A stretch of 64,000 nucleotides of DNA. Source: Calonectria ilicicola (taxonomy: Eukaryota; Ascomycota; Sordariomycetes; Hypocreales; Nectriaceae). Below are positions 34,984 to 45,683 of this stretch, piece by piece (the stretch's first letter is position 1; the number at the start of each line of letters is the position of its first letter). Under the pieces are notes generated by a model. That model saw nothing but the letters and a program-made list of their open reading frames with translations. It searched no databases and was not told the DNA's origin. The position numbers were made by a program, and so were the translations under genes. Location of the stretch: contig CP085825.1 in assembly GCA_020809705.1 (NCBI GenBank), positions 3,968,001-4,032,000 on the forward strand, written 5' to 3'.

Positions 34984-36555
34984 ATGGCCACCGACACATC
35001 CAAGCTGCAATCCTTTCCCTCTAAGCCGCGGGTTTTCATCCTGTCGGACATTTCAAATGAGCCTGACGATGCCGAGTCGCTCGTCAGATATCTGCTATAC
35101 AGCAATCAGTTCCAGACTGAGGGTCTCGTTGCTTGCTCCTCAACATGGATGAAGACCAAGGTCTGTCCTCAGGATATGCACAAGATTGTCGACGCCTATG
35201 CTGGTGCCGTTGAAAATCTGAACAAGCATGCCCACCCGGACTTTCAATACCCCTCTGCTGAATATCTGAAGAGTATCATTAAGCCCGGTGCTCCCGTATG
35301 TGGATCTTTCCCCGCCTCCCCCAAGTTTCGCAAATGAAAGCATATCCTAATTTCCCACATATAGGTTTATGGATTCAAAGCTGTCGGCTCTGATATCCCC
35401 CTCACAGAAGGTGGTGAATTGCTTCTCAAGAGCATCACGGCACCTTCGGAGGATCCTCTCTGGATCCTGGTCTGGGGCGGAACCAACGTTCTCGCGTCGG
35501 TCCTTCTTCGACTTAAGGAGACCCTCCCTGAGGCAGAGTTCACTGCCCTGAAGGCCAAGCTCAGGGTATACACCATCTCTGACCAAGATGATACTGGCGC
35601 TTGGATCCGCCACACTTTTCCCGATATATTCTATATCGCCTCTGTCCATTCATGGAACGAGTACGGTATGGCCGCATGGACCGGTATCTCTGGCGACAAG
35701 TACTACGGCTTCGACCAGGGTGGCCCAGACTTCTCCAAGCTGACCAAGGAGTGGTTCAAGGAGAATGTCCAGATCGGCCCCTTGGGTTCGGCTTACCCCG
35801 ACTACCTCTTTATTCCCGAGGGTGACACTCCTACTTTCCTCTACCTTATCCAGAACGGTCTTGGAGTTCGTGAACACCCCGAGTACGGCTCATGGGGAGG
35901 TCGCTACAAGCTCACAGACATCAGCCCAGATGGCCTTAAGAGCAAACATTATAGTGATAGCTGTGACATTGTCACCGGCCAAGATGGCAGGACTTACAAG
36001 TCCAACCATGCCACTATTTGGCGATGGCGAGACGCCTACCAGAATGACTTTGCTGCCAGAATCAAGTGGACCTTGAACTCTGACCTGGCTTCTGCCAACC
36101 ACCACCCCATTATCTCGCTCAATGGCTCTTCCGGCCCTGAGCATCTATATATTGAAGCCGAGGCTGGTACTACCATCAAGCTCGACGCCTCGGAGACATA
36201 TGACCCTGATGGTGATGCGCTCACCTTCAAGTGGTGGCAGTACCGTGAGCCCAGCGCTTCGCAGTGGGCTGCCCTCTTTGAGGTGGAGGAGATGAAGGTT
36301 GACAAGAAGGACGAGGAAGGTCGAGTCGTTGAGGTGACTCTCCCTGCCCCCGAGAAGTGCTGCGTAGAGCTCCTGAGCCGGGCGCCTATCGCCAAGGGCC
36401 AGGTCCTGCACATGATTCTTGAAGTTACAGACGCGGGATCGCCCAACTTGACAAGCTACAAGCGCGTCGTGATCCAGGCAACCAACAAGGACCTCAAGGG
36501 TGGAGGTGTGGTCTTTGAGGATATTGCTTCCGCTTTCAGCGACTTTGGACAATAA
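34984..36555 (+). CDS. Sde182/DUF1593 nucleoside-hydrolase-like protein
   Basis: Two exons (34984-35295 and 35365-36555) with a 69-base intron, GTATGT donor and ATATAG acceptor, give 500 residues. The N-terminal ~320 residues match the Sde182/DUF1593 family, which has a nucleoside-hydrolase fold. The segment ILSDISNEPDD (Asp22, Asn25, Asp28, Asp29) is the counterpart of the calcium- and ribose-binding aspartate cluster of nucleoside hydrolases, and ILVWGGTN and YTISDQDDTG are further family blocks. The C-terminal ~140 residues form an Ig-like domain (DASETYDPDGDALTFKWWQY). There is no signal peptide, so it is probably cytosolic, unlike bacterial members linked to cellulose. Activity is unproven; by fold it may cleave an N- or O-glycosidic bond of a pentoside. 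It is convergent with the aldose reductase, 445 bases away. Confidence 0.88.
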
Positions 36556-37000
36556 TTAGACATTTATTAGGAAGTAAAATAAAATAAAAATAAAAATAAC
36601 ATAAGACCAATGATTTGTAAATAAAAATGAAATTAATCTTCATTCTAACCATGCGAGGCTTCATTAAGGTTCAGCTGGATTGTTTACGAGTCTTGCGCAA
36701 AGATCACTCTGAGTTCAGGGTGTCTGTCCTACGTGGCGATGCCAGTGCGGGATATAGAGCGGCCTGCCTCAAGGTGCAGGGTAGGGGGGTGTTGAACAAG
36801 GTTAGAGCTTGCAATTGAAAAACCATCATGAGTACGTGAGGAAAAAAATTGAAAAGGAAATGACCGGGTTTTACAGATGAAGATCACTACTAAAAATAAA
36901 TGCGATGGGAGTTTTTTTGGTTTGATATATATCTCATTATTTTTTATTGATATCTTTATGTATGTATGGTGTGTTTTTTATTTTACTTGACTCTCGCAGT
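36556..37000. other. Short spacer between convergent genes
   Basis: 445 AT-rich bases between the stop codons of the Sde182-like gene and the aldose reductase, presumably both 3' UTRs and terminators. An AAATAAAATAAAAATAAA-type tract starts about 20 bases after the first stop. Confidence 0.55.
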
Positions 37001-38268
37001 TTAAGCAAAGATGCGGAGAGGGAAGTTGGGGAGGTAGAAACCAGGGTCGTTGAAGCGGAGACCACGGTCAAGACCGGTGATGCTCTCAATCTCGTCCTGA
37101 GCAAGATCGAAGCTGGTGACGTCGAGGTTCTGGGCCAGGCGGCCGGGGTTGTTGGACTTGGGGATGACGGCAATGTTGCGCTGGGTGGCCCAGCGGAGGA
37201 GGATCTGAGCGGGGGTCTTGCTGTACTTCTCGGCGAGGGTCTTGATGAGATCGGCCTCAAGGAGGGGCTGGGCACCCTTAGCACGCTGGGAGAAGATGCC
37301 GCCGAGCTCCATGAAGCTCTGGGGGCCGAATGAGGAGTAGGCAGTGACAACGATGCTGTTCTCCTGGGCCATGGCAATTAGGTCGGGCTGGGCGAGGTAA
37401 GGGTGGTGCTCAATCTGGAGCGAAGAGATGGGGTGGCGAGCGTATCGCTGGACATCGTACAGCGACTGAGCCTGGAAGTTGGAGACACCAATGGATCGGG
37501 CAATGCCCTCGTCCACAACGGTCTCGAGAGCCTCCCAGGTCTCGCGGATGGGCACATTGGCGGGCTTGACGCTGCCGGCATCGTCCATCCACCAGGCCTA
37601 ACGTAGCAATGGGGTTAGCTTTTTTCATGGTGTGACCCCGCAGAGGGACTCGGGGTTTTTTTGCGCTACTTACAGGGAAGCGGCGCTTCTCGGGCTCAAT
37701 GTATTCGAGAGAAACGGGGAAGTGGATGAGGTACAGGTCAATGTAACCAAGGCCCCAGGCCTCGTTCTGGAGCTTAGCCATGGCGAGGGCGTGCTCGCGG
37801 CTGTGGTAGTTGTTCCAGAGCTTGGTGGTGACGAAAATGTCCTCACGCTTCACGAGGCCCTCCTCGATGGCGCGCTTGATACCCTCACCAGCCTCCTTCT
37901 CGTTCTGGTAATCTGTTGTAAAGAAGTGCGGTTAGATGTAGTGTCCTTTCGTGCAATTGGCGCGTGGTATGGGGCCAACGTGGATGAATTGGTTCAAGTC
38001 ATGATGGGAACGTACCATAGGCACCGTCGAAGAGTCTGTAACCAGCCTTGATGGCCTGGGGGAAGCTGTTAGTATTTTTTTTTTTTTTCAATTACACCGG
38101 GCGAGAAAAATATTCTCGATGAGAATTATCTCATTTTCCCCCCTCTCTTGATTTTAAACGTACGTTGTAGACAGTCTCAGCAGCCTGGTTGGCGGGGACC
38201 TTCCAGAGGCCAAAGCCAACGAGGGGCATCTCATGGCCAGAGGCCAGCTTGACGGTAGAAGGAGCCAT
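37001..38268 (-). CDS. Xylose-reductase-type aldose reductase
   Basis: Four exons (38164-38268, 38016-38055, 37674-37912, 37001-37597) give 326 residues, the usual size for fungal xylose reductase. Introns of 76-108 bases have GTACGT or GTAAGT donors. The AKR tetrad is Asp45, Tyr50 (DGAYDYQNE), Lys79 (TTKLWNNYH) and His112 (LIHFP). The cofactor loop [10 protein letters not shown] contains the Lys-Ser-Asn...Arg set that binds the NADPH 2'-phosphate. [13 protein letters not shown] and [16 protein letters not shown] blocks are typical of D-xylose reductase. The enzyme reduces an aldose (D-xylose, L-arabinose or similar) to a polyol, the step before a polyol dehydrogenase such as the one at 32774-34286. 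It shares a 396-base divergent promoter with the zinc-cluster regulator. Confidence 0.93.
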
Positions 38269-38664
38269 TGTGTCTGTGAAGTTCGTCGAGTGATGGAACA
38301 AGATGAATATGATCGAGAGGGGAATCAACAAAGTTTGGGGCTCCCGCCTTTATTTCCAAAGCGAACCCCATCTCAACCCCGTCTCGACCCCGTCTCCATG
38401 ACACCTCTGCCCCTCCATGATGAGATCACGATGGGGTCACGTCGGGGAAACCATGGGTAGCTGTGCGCTAAGCAATACCTAACTCGCTGGCGCTGCCACA
38501 CCGCGTCACAAGGTCAGCGTCTAAACCTGCCCAAAGGGGCAACATCGGCCAAGCGGCTAGCCTCACACCCCCGGACCGATCAAGGCTTCATCTTTCCCCG
38601 TTCGGCGCAACCTTCTTTCTCCCCTACATCCTACCATTTTACCCCATACGATTCCAACTCGACA
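38269..38664. promoter_or_regulatory. Divergent promoter, aldose reductase / Zn2Cys6 regulator
   Basis: 396 bases between two divergent ATGs. It contains the three tandem 11-base repeats annotated separately, an inverted ATGGGGTC at 38431-38438, and a CCGGGG site fitting the carbon-repressor consensus near 38571. The layout suggests the regulator controls the reductase and perhaps itself. Confidence 0.5.
38365..38397 (-). promoter_or_regulatory. Three tandem 11-bp repeats, candidate operator
   Basis: Three adjacent units of consensus ACCCCRTCTCN (ACCCCATCTCA, ACCCCGTCTCG, ACCCCGTCTCC) lie 97-129 bases upstream of the reductase ATG. The 11-base period places each copy on about the same face of the helix, as expected for cooperative binding. 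The likely ligand is one of the two adjacent regulators; this is inference. Confidence 0.5.
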
Positions 38665-40720
38665 ATGGCTGATACGGGTTCAAAGACCCGCCTGAAGAGA
38701 ACGAGGACAGGATGTTTCAAATGCCGCATGCGCCGACGGAAATGTAGGTTCTCCGTTTGTAATTTGCCCGTGGCATCATACGCCGACTAATACGGCCGAC
38801 TGTTAGGCGATGAGGGTAAACCGTCGTGCCAGAGATGCCTCGATGGCGGCTTCGAATGCCAATATGGCACGCGTCTGTCCTTCTTGGAAAAGAATGCCAA
38901 AACCTCTGCTGCCTCTGATCGCGTATCTAAGCCGGCCTACGGCAAGCTGAGGGTGTGTGCATTACCCTTGCGCTGCGCGCATGAGTTCCACTGACGGATC
39001 GATAGTTTGTCGTCCCAGAGTCGGTAACCGTTCAGGAAGGCGTCCGGCTTCAGGACGAGGATGATGTCAATTCCTCCAAAGGCTCTGATAGCACCAGTGC
39101 CCCTTCAAAGATAGAGCAACAACCGCTGCCACAGCCGCCGCCGCCGCCTCCTCCTCAGCCACAACCGTTGCCAGAACAGAGTCCAGCCGAGCTGCTTCCA
39201 GAACAGCCAAGCCTGCTCAATCCCCCCCTGGACAACATTCCAACACCTTCTCAAGATGGTCGAGCGAGTGGCGAATTACATGATCCCGACAATTACACTG
39301 TCGGCATCTCCCCATCAAATGCTGCGTACGAATCTGCTCTAGATGGTTTGTTGTCGTTGGGCAACGACCACTATGCGCCTCCACCAGTGTCATCACATAT
39401 CCTCGAAACAGAAAGTTACTTTGGATCACCACAGAACCCCCAGAGTGAATTTTCCCCGGGTCAATTGGAAAAAGTGAGCAGGTCCTTTGCAGGATCCTTT
39501 CAAAACTGTGCGCATTTACCCCAAGATCGGGCGGTGCAGTTGCTACGACATTATAGATACAACATTGCGCCATGGGTATGTTTCCCCTCAAGGATAATCA
39601 CATGTGAAAAGAAAAAAGAGACCCCAAAGCTAACGAAACACTACCATTACTAGTTGGATATGGGCGATTCGGCTCAGACTTTTGGGCTCCTCATACCTCG
39701 ACTCGCTATGGACTCGCCTCCCGTCCTTGATTCGCTTCTTGCACTAGCCATGACAACGCTCGATGAATTTATAGACACGGATTTTCGAGATCAAAACCCT
39801 GTGTCACCAGATCCAAATGGTCCTGGAGTGGATATGCTGTATAGCGCCCTAGCTTTCGGGTTCGCGGCACTTCGTCGACATGTTCTGGTCGCACCTACTT
39901 CGTGGCAAAATCCTTCAAAAAATGCTGCATTTGGGTTATTAAACTCAGCGGTGCTCCAGGAGCAATATCCTGCAATTGATTTACCTTTGTCATGGATGAT
40001 GCTGAGATTGGGTGAGTACAGCTTAACATGAGTTTTTAGATTACTATTAACCATTTTCTAGAACTAAGCGTTGGACTTATGAATGGGTCTCCCGTATCCA
40101 TTCCCAGCATCCTGCAGAACACTGCATCGCCGATATCCCTACTCTGCCGAGAGACCTTTAAATACGATCGAGAACCACTTCTACTCTGTGCTCGAGTACT
40201 TAATCACTGTTTCGGTCAAGATGTACCAACAACTCCTGGACTGCAACCTCGACCCACGCCAGCACAGACCTGGAAGTCACTAACTGAATCTCTCAACATG
40301 TGGTACGCCAATCGCCCTCGCGATTTTAAACCAATGTGGGAGATGGATGAGAGCGAAGAGCTTTTCCCTCTCGTTCTCTTCACCAATGGGGCCGCGATAT
40401 TAGCGAATCAACTTTATCATACATCCATGCTGCTATTGCTCCAAAACAGGCCCAAAACGCTCCCCAAGGAACATGGACGATCGGTTCTTGTGTCTCCCCT
40501 TTGGCATGCGCAGCGCATATGCGCCATCAGTCTCAACAACGATACCAGGACAAACTGGGATTTCAGTCTGCTTGCATCGTTTTATATTGCTGCTAGGCGC
40601 ATGACATATGAGCCTCAGCAACAGGTGATTCTGCGTAATATAGATCGCATCGGATCCTTGACTGGATGGAATGTATCTGCCCTCTCGGCACAGCTTGTGC
40701 AGGAGTGGCGACCTGATTGA
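38665..40720 (+). CDS. Zn2Cys6 transcription factor with fungal-specific TF domain
   Basis: Five exons (38665-38743, 38807-38952, 39006-39575, 39654-40011, 40062-40720) give 603 residues. The binuclear zinc cluster is at residues 17-44 with six cysteines in the pattern CX2CX6CX6CX2CX6C, preceded by a basic stretch. The first intron splits the codon of the third cysteine. Then follow a Pro/Gln-rich linker around residues 110-135 and a fungal-specific TF domain from about residue 245 (IAPWLDMGDSAQ) to the end, with SPLWHAQRICAISL near the C terminus. It should act as a nuclear DNA-binding regulator. Position next to the reductase and the rest of the cluster suggests it is the pathway activator. 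It is tail to tail and paralogous with the gene at 40781-42221; the intron after APW (codon 265) and the next (codon 385, phase 1) match that gene. Confidence 0.9.
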
Positions 40721-40780
40721 ATTGCTTAAATCACGTAGCCAGAAGAAATTTCCATGATGTTTTATGCCTTTCATGGTATA

Positions 40781-42221
40781 TTATCGAACTTTATATCCCC
40801 ATGCATTTTCAAGGTCGGCGATTCGCCAACATGTCGCCCAGCCAGTCATGGCTTCTATACTTTGGATAAGCTTTGACAAGAGCAAGTGTTCGGACTTGTG
40901 GCTAAGAAGCCTTCCGGCAATCCATAGTGGCTGAATCGCATTATTAAGACAGCCTTGATGAGGATTCGTTAATGATATCCCACAAATGCATTTGGCATGC
41001 CAGATTGCAGAGCCTGTTGGCCCAACGTCGAGTTTGATTTCTCGGGGTTTTGATCCCAAAAGTAGCGTGCAGGCGGTGTGGTAAAGCTGGTTGGAGGAAA
41101 TGCCAGCCCAATGGACGAAGAGAATTTGGGGAAAAGGTCGGCTATCAATCGATTTGACAGGAATAATGTCAGATGGTCGTTCTTGAAGCCAACCTTGGAG
41201 ATCATGCCAGAGACGGAGCCAGCGTCTCTCAAAAGCGGCAGAATCACACCCATTGTTTTCGCCAAGCTCGACATAGCGGGTTCTGTCAGCAACAAGCTCA
41301 CAAACTTTGGAGCATAGATAGACAGCGTAGTTTGCATGCATATCTGGAGAACGGTGCTCGCGGAACAGTTCGGCAGCAGAGGCAGAATCGGCCCCAGGAG
41401 GAAGCCACTTGTCGAGAGGCACCATAGTGCCTTGAGTCCCGTCCGATATCAAGGCTCCGCATAGGTCTGTAGTGTATTAGTCTCAAAAACTTCAAGAGGA
41501 GATGTCCATATTAAATCCTCACCCATCCTCGCGTAGCACCAGAAAACTGCTTGTAAGAGGCCTCCGCTGAAGCCATTGATCTCAAATGCGTCAAATAGGG
41601 CCGCACAGCCCTCCAAGTGTCGACGCCAATCATGTGGACTGGCCGACATCATCTCGAGACAGCATAGAATGACACAAATTGGAATAATTGTGAGATCCCG
41701 AACTTGTAGTAGTGGGTTAAGTAACCGAATAGCCTCTTGATATAGCTCAAGACTGTCAAATGAGTGCTGTTTACCCTCCTTGCGCTCCATTTGCCGGGCT
41801 GAAAGCGCAAGAATAGCATAAAGGAGAGCTGGACATCGCCGCGCCAACACGGGAACCCGTACCGTGAAGGCTTGCTCACTATCAAACATGTCAAGCTGGA
41901 ATGGGTCGATCAGCTGGTGCCCATGTTTTTTCATGGATGAGCACTTACCCATGGCGCCACTTCTGCGACGAAGTTTTTCAAGTAAGCCAGGCGACGGGTT
42001 GAGGACAGGGCCGCCTTGGTGAGTGCTTGAACTTCAAAATCTTCACCAGGCGGAACATCATCTCCGGGAGCCGGGGATGTCTCGCGCGACGGAGCTGCAG
42101 TCTGTGCAGTATTGAAAATGAGGCAGCGGAGCTCTTCTTGGTACTGGAGGTATGCAGGGTCCTGGACGAACTGGTCTAGGGGCCAGCTATTTGAAGGTGA
42201 TGAGGAATTGTCCGTCGACAT
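40781..42221 (-). CDS. Fungal-specific TF-domain protein without a visible zinc cluster
   Basis: Three exons (41949-42221, 41523-41895, 40781-41466) give 443 residues; introns of 53 and 56 bases have GTAAGT and GTGAGG donors. The protein begins with an acidic/Ser-rich leader and DQFVQDPAYLQYQEELR, then enters the fungal TF domain at VAPWLDMFDSE and ends with SAIWHAKCICGISL and LENAWGYKVR. This resembles the group often annotated as ArcA-like C6 regulators. I find no CX2CX6C pattern in the chain or in the ~700 bases upstream, so it may lack DNA binding and act as a co-regulator, or a 5' exon is missed. It is clearly paralogous to the gene at 38665-40720, with two shared intron sites, and their stop codons are only 60 bases apart. 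Confidence 0.85.
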
Positions 42222-43327
42222 TGAGATGGTGTCAAGGCGGAGCGAGATTGATGAGAGCCAAGGCGGATGATGGTGAGAAGGACCTCAGCTTTTGCCAAGG
42301 GCCTAGATGCCGCACCGAGCGAGTAACGCGATTATGAAGCTGCAGCCGATGAAGAGGCGTATATAAGTGGATGAATCCAACGATGTCGATGAGGGCATCA
42401 GAGGAATCGGATGAGAGGAAGATGAATGAAGGTGTAGGGTAAGGCATGGAGAGCTGAGCTCGGTGTGGGCAGAAGGTGTGTGAGAGGTCAGGTGCATCTG
42501 TGCAAAGGAGGCTGTCATGCAAGTGCCAACGCGGTCTCAGTGTGAGGAGGCGACGATCCCTGCGTGTGCGGGGGTGGGTGATTGCGGGGAATAGAGCCAC
42601 GAGAAGAATGAGGAGAGGCTGTTCGGTGGCCCTCCGCGTGCGCTAGCGAGCCGAGGACTGGGTCGGATTGGACAATTGGCGCTACTGATTCGCTGCTCCT
42701 ACAGGTCAGCTGGAGGAGGTGTATTTTTTTCTTCTCTCTCGGTCACCTTACCCGACGCGGAATTGGATGTGCCGGTGTTGTTTTTCTTTCTTTTGCTACC
42801 TCGTATTTCTTTTTCGAAGCCATGAGCTTTGACAAATCGCGAGAGCTAACATCCGTCATTACACAATGAGCTTCCCGAGCTCCTCCCCCCTTTCTGGGGG
42901 GAGAACCATAACATTAGGCATTAAATCGCACAGACTTTGATCGCCATCTACGCCCACAGACAGACGCATTGAGAATTAATATTGTGGGATTCAACAGTCC
43001 AAGATCCGGTGTAAGAGATCGGGTTAGTTGACTATGGGAGGAAGCGAGATCGAAAATCATTGACACGGACGATGCTTTGGGCAATTCCTGCGGGTATAGC
43101 TTGTTTGGACTTCTATTTCCGTCCCTGATGAGATGAGCATCCCATGTGAAAGTCATGCTGTATGTGAGAAAAAGTGCACTTTCATCATCTCGCCTGGCTG
43201 TAAGCGAATCCGTTGGCAGACTACTTGCATGTATAATGCAGACTCGGATCTCGAAACAAAACGCCCCTCAATGATAATCTTACTATTTTAGTCGCAATCG
43301 AAGACAGGGCGCTGGCAGCGGCACCCA

Positions 43328-43348
43328 TTTTTTTTTTTTTTTTTTTTT
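43328..43348. repeat. Poly-T run (21 T)
   Basis: An uninterrupted run of 21 T in a gene-free stretch; length may vary between isolates or be affected by sequencing error. Confidence 0.85.
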
Positions 43349-44933
43349 AGACTCGGCTCTGATTTCATAGTGAAGCAATCAAGTGTCTTGGTGCTAGAGG
43401 TATGTCCTGTGCTGCCAATCTTTGCCATTCATCTCAGCCACTCGCCTTGTCCGCTAACATGAAGGGCCGGGAGAGTGACCGAGGCTGGATGTACCAGTCT
43501 GGTGGGAATGGCTATCTATCGTGGGGGCTGTCAACATGCAGCTTGAGTGGGATTATCGACGCCGCCATGTCAAATGTCTCAGCCACACCCTGCAAGCCTG
43601 CAGGGGCAAGCACACTCAGGCACTATTTGGGCCATGTACATACGGATTGTTTGCTTTCCTGTCTTGTGCCTTGTGATCGTGTGTCCGTTTTTGTGGCCTG
43701 GCCAGCGCATTGGTCTGGCCTGCGTAACCTGCAGGCATCAAACATCGCTTCAAGGTTGGTTGTTGTAGAGATCATCATGTGGCAGCCGTTGTCAGCACAA
43801 CGCGGTCGATTAAGCCGACGCTTGAGGTGCCACGTCAATGTGCCGAAGCACTTGGCATGCGCCATTCTCGTTACACCGCGACGTAGGAGCATTGTGGAAG
43901 GTTGGAGTAATAGTACTACCCACACTGCAAAACTACATGGACGACTGTGTTTTGAGGCCGTGAGACATAGCCATGGCGTGCATGTTGGGCTCATCCATCT
44001 TTAGTTGGTGTCGATGAGACTGATTGGCCGAGAATTGTCCCTTGACAGCCAAGATCGTTTGGTGCTGAGATCTGGACGGAATGCTCCGCTTTGTTCGTTT
44101 TTTTTGCACAAGGGGAGGAAATGGATTGTAATTTCCCATTGTACACGGGGGATGCAACGGCAATACACAAGGTAATGACTTAACGATGCAAGCGTAGGTC
44201 CGGCAACGAGCGGACCAATACTAAAGAAATGAGCTGCACGCCAACACTTCTCCCACGCCGCCATCCCCACCACCGCAGCCCCGCTTGGACGGGGCAACAA
44301 GCCACAGTTGGTGGGCGACGTCGTAGTCCCTGAGCCATGGCGGCCATTTCTTTGCTCGGCAGGAAACCAGCAGTGACTATTTCAGATTTCAGCCGAGATG
44401 TTGCGCTCTCGCTCGGTGCTGCTTGGAGCCAGAACGCAGGTCTGTTTGTAGCCCGCCCAAGTCTTGGGACGTGGAGGCAGTCGAATGGCGAAGACCCTGA
44501 TCAAATGCATCGACCGACGTGCCGCGCGGACCCCCGTGTGGCACATGGCCGGTCCGTGTCCTGGTCAACTCTGTAGTGTAGCCTATCCTGTGCGAAAGCA
44601 GGGTCCCAGCTCAGACACTGATCCAGTTCTGGGGGGGCAGCGAGAGGAAACAATACGCCCACAGGCTCACAGGCACGCAGAAGCCAAAAAAGGGGCCGGC
44701 CACTCAGAGCTGGGGCTTGCTGCCCATCCCTCCCACTGGACGGTCATCGAATGCCTGATTGGGAATAACGCCCAGGTGAGCTGGGACCCGCGTGCAAGGA
44801 GAGAGTCGTTTTTGTTTTGCCAGGTTCTGGGGGTCTGACGACGATAATACATTACCTGTCGTAAAGAGTCGTAAGGGCAATTGAGCGCTACGCGAGCAGT
44901 CAGAAAAAAGCGTTTTTTTTTTCGGCTCTATTG

Positions 44934-44951
44934 TTTTTTTTTTTTTTTTTT
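44934..44951. repeat. Poly-T run (18 T)
   Basis: An uninterrupted T run about 730 bases upstream of the Sec7 ATG. Confidence 0.8.
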
Positions 44952-45683
44952 GCCAGGTTCGCGCCAGCGTGCTGGCATCACCCTTGGTGTCTTCTCATAG
45001 CTTGCCCAGTCTGTCGTCATGGTTCCATTCACCCTCCTTCAAGGCCAGGTGTGATTCGCCGCCCTGCAAGCATTGGACCAGCAACAGCAGCGCTCAGCGG
45101 CCTGGAAGAGTCGATTTCAGGTGGTCTTTTCTGCTTAGTGTCGTCGTGTTTGGTTTGTCAAACGCAGTCGATTCAACCGTCTGCAGTCCTCGTCAGGCGG
45201 AGCGTTTCATCTGCACTCCCACTGCTGCCCTGCGGCGAAGCGAGCCTGAGCCCCTGGTTCCCTCACCCACCGTGGGCGCGAATTGCACACCATCGGACTC
45301 TATCCATCCTCCGTCTTCATGGGCATGATGCCCGTGCTCGGGACGTCGATGGTGCCGGCGCTGGCGCAGCCTGGTGCAGCTTTGGTGGTGTTCGCAGAGG
45401 TGCTAATTAACCCCGTCCTACCCCTGCATAATACCCTGGTCGTAGACGGTCCCCTTCCACCTTGGCTCTGCTTCTAGCGCGAGCATCTGTGGACATCGTT
45501 GTAATTACGCGGTACTGTACATACACCTGCCGAGTTCTCCCATCGCGCCCGGCCAGCAAAACGACGGTCTTGTCACGTCACAATTCTTCGCCGCTGTGGC
45601 TGTCGATCCTGGATCCCTATCGCCCTGTTCGATCCGGGCGAGACAAAAGGTTTCAAGCCTGCACCCCGTCCGAGTTTCCTGCA

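Larger units (their letters stand above)
42222..45683. other. Long gene-free stretch (3.5 kb)
   Basis: No coherent gene is seen. An ATG-started frame of 200 codons at 43402-44004 has random-like composition. Homopolymer runs are listed separately. The right end is the leader of the Sec7 gene; an open frame extends upstream of its ATG but without another ATG. Confidence 0.45.

Noticed and set aside
43402..44004. 200-codon plus-strand frame
   Set aside because: Composition is random-like (high Cys, His, Trp, Ser), with no domain, no splice structure and no flanking promoter features.
45462..45683. Upstream extension of the Sec7 gene frame by 74 codons
   Set aside because: The frame is open but contains no ATG before 45684; the extension would need a TTG start, not expected in a fungal nuclear gene.
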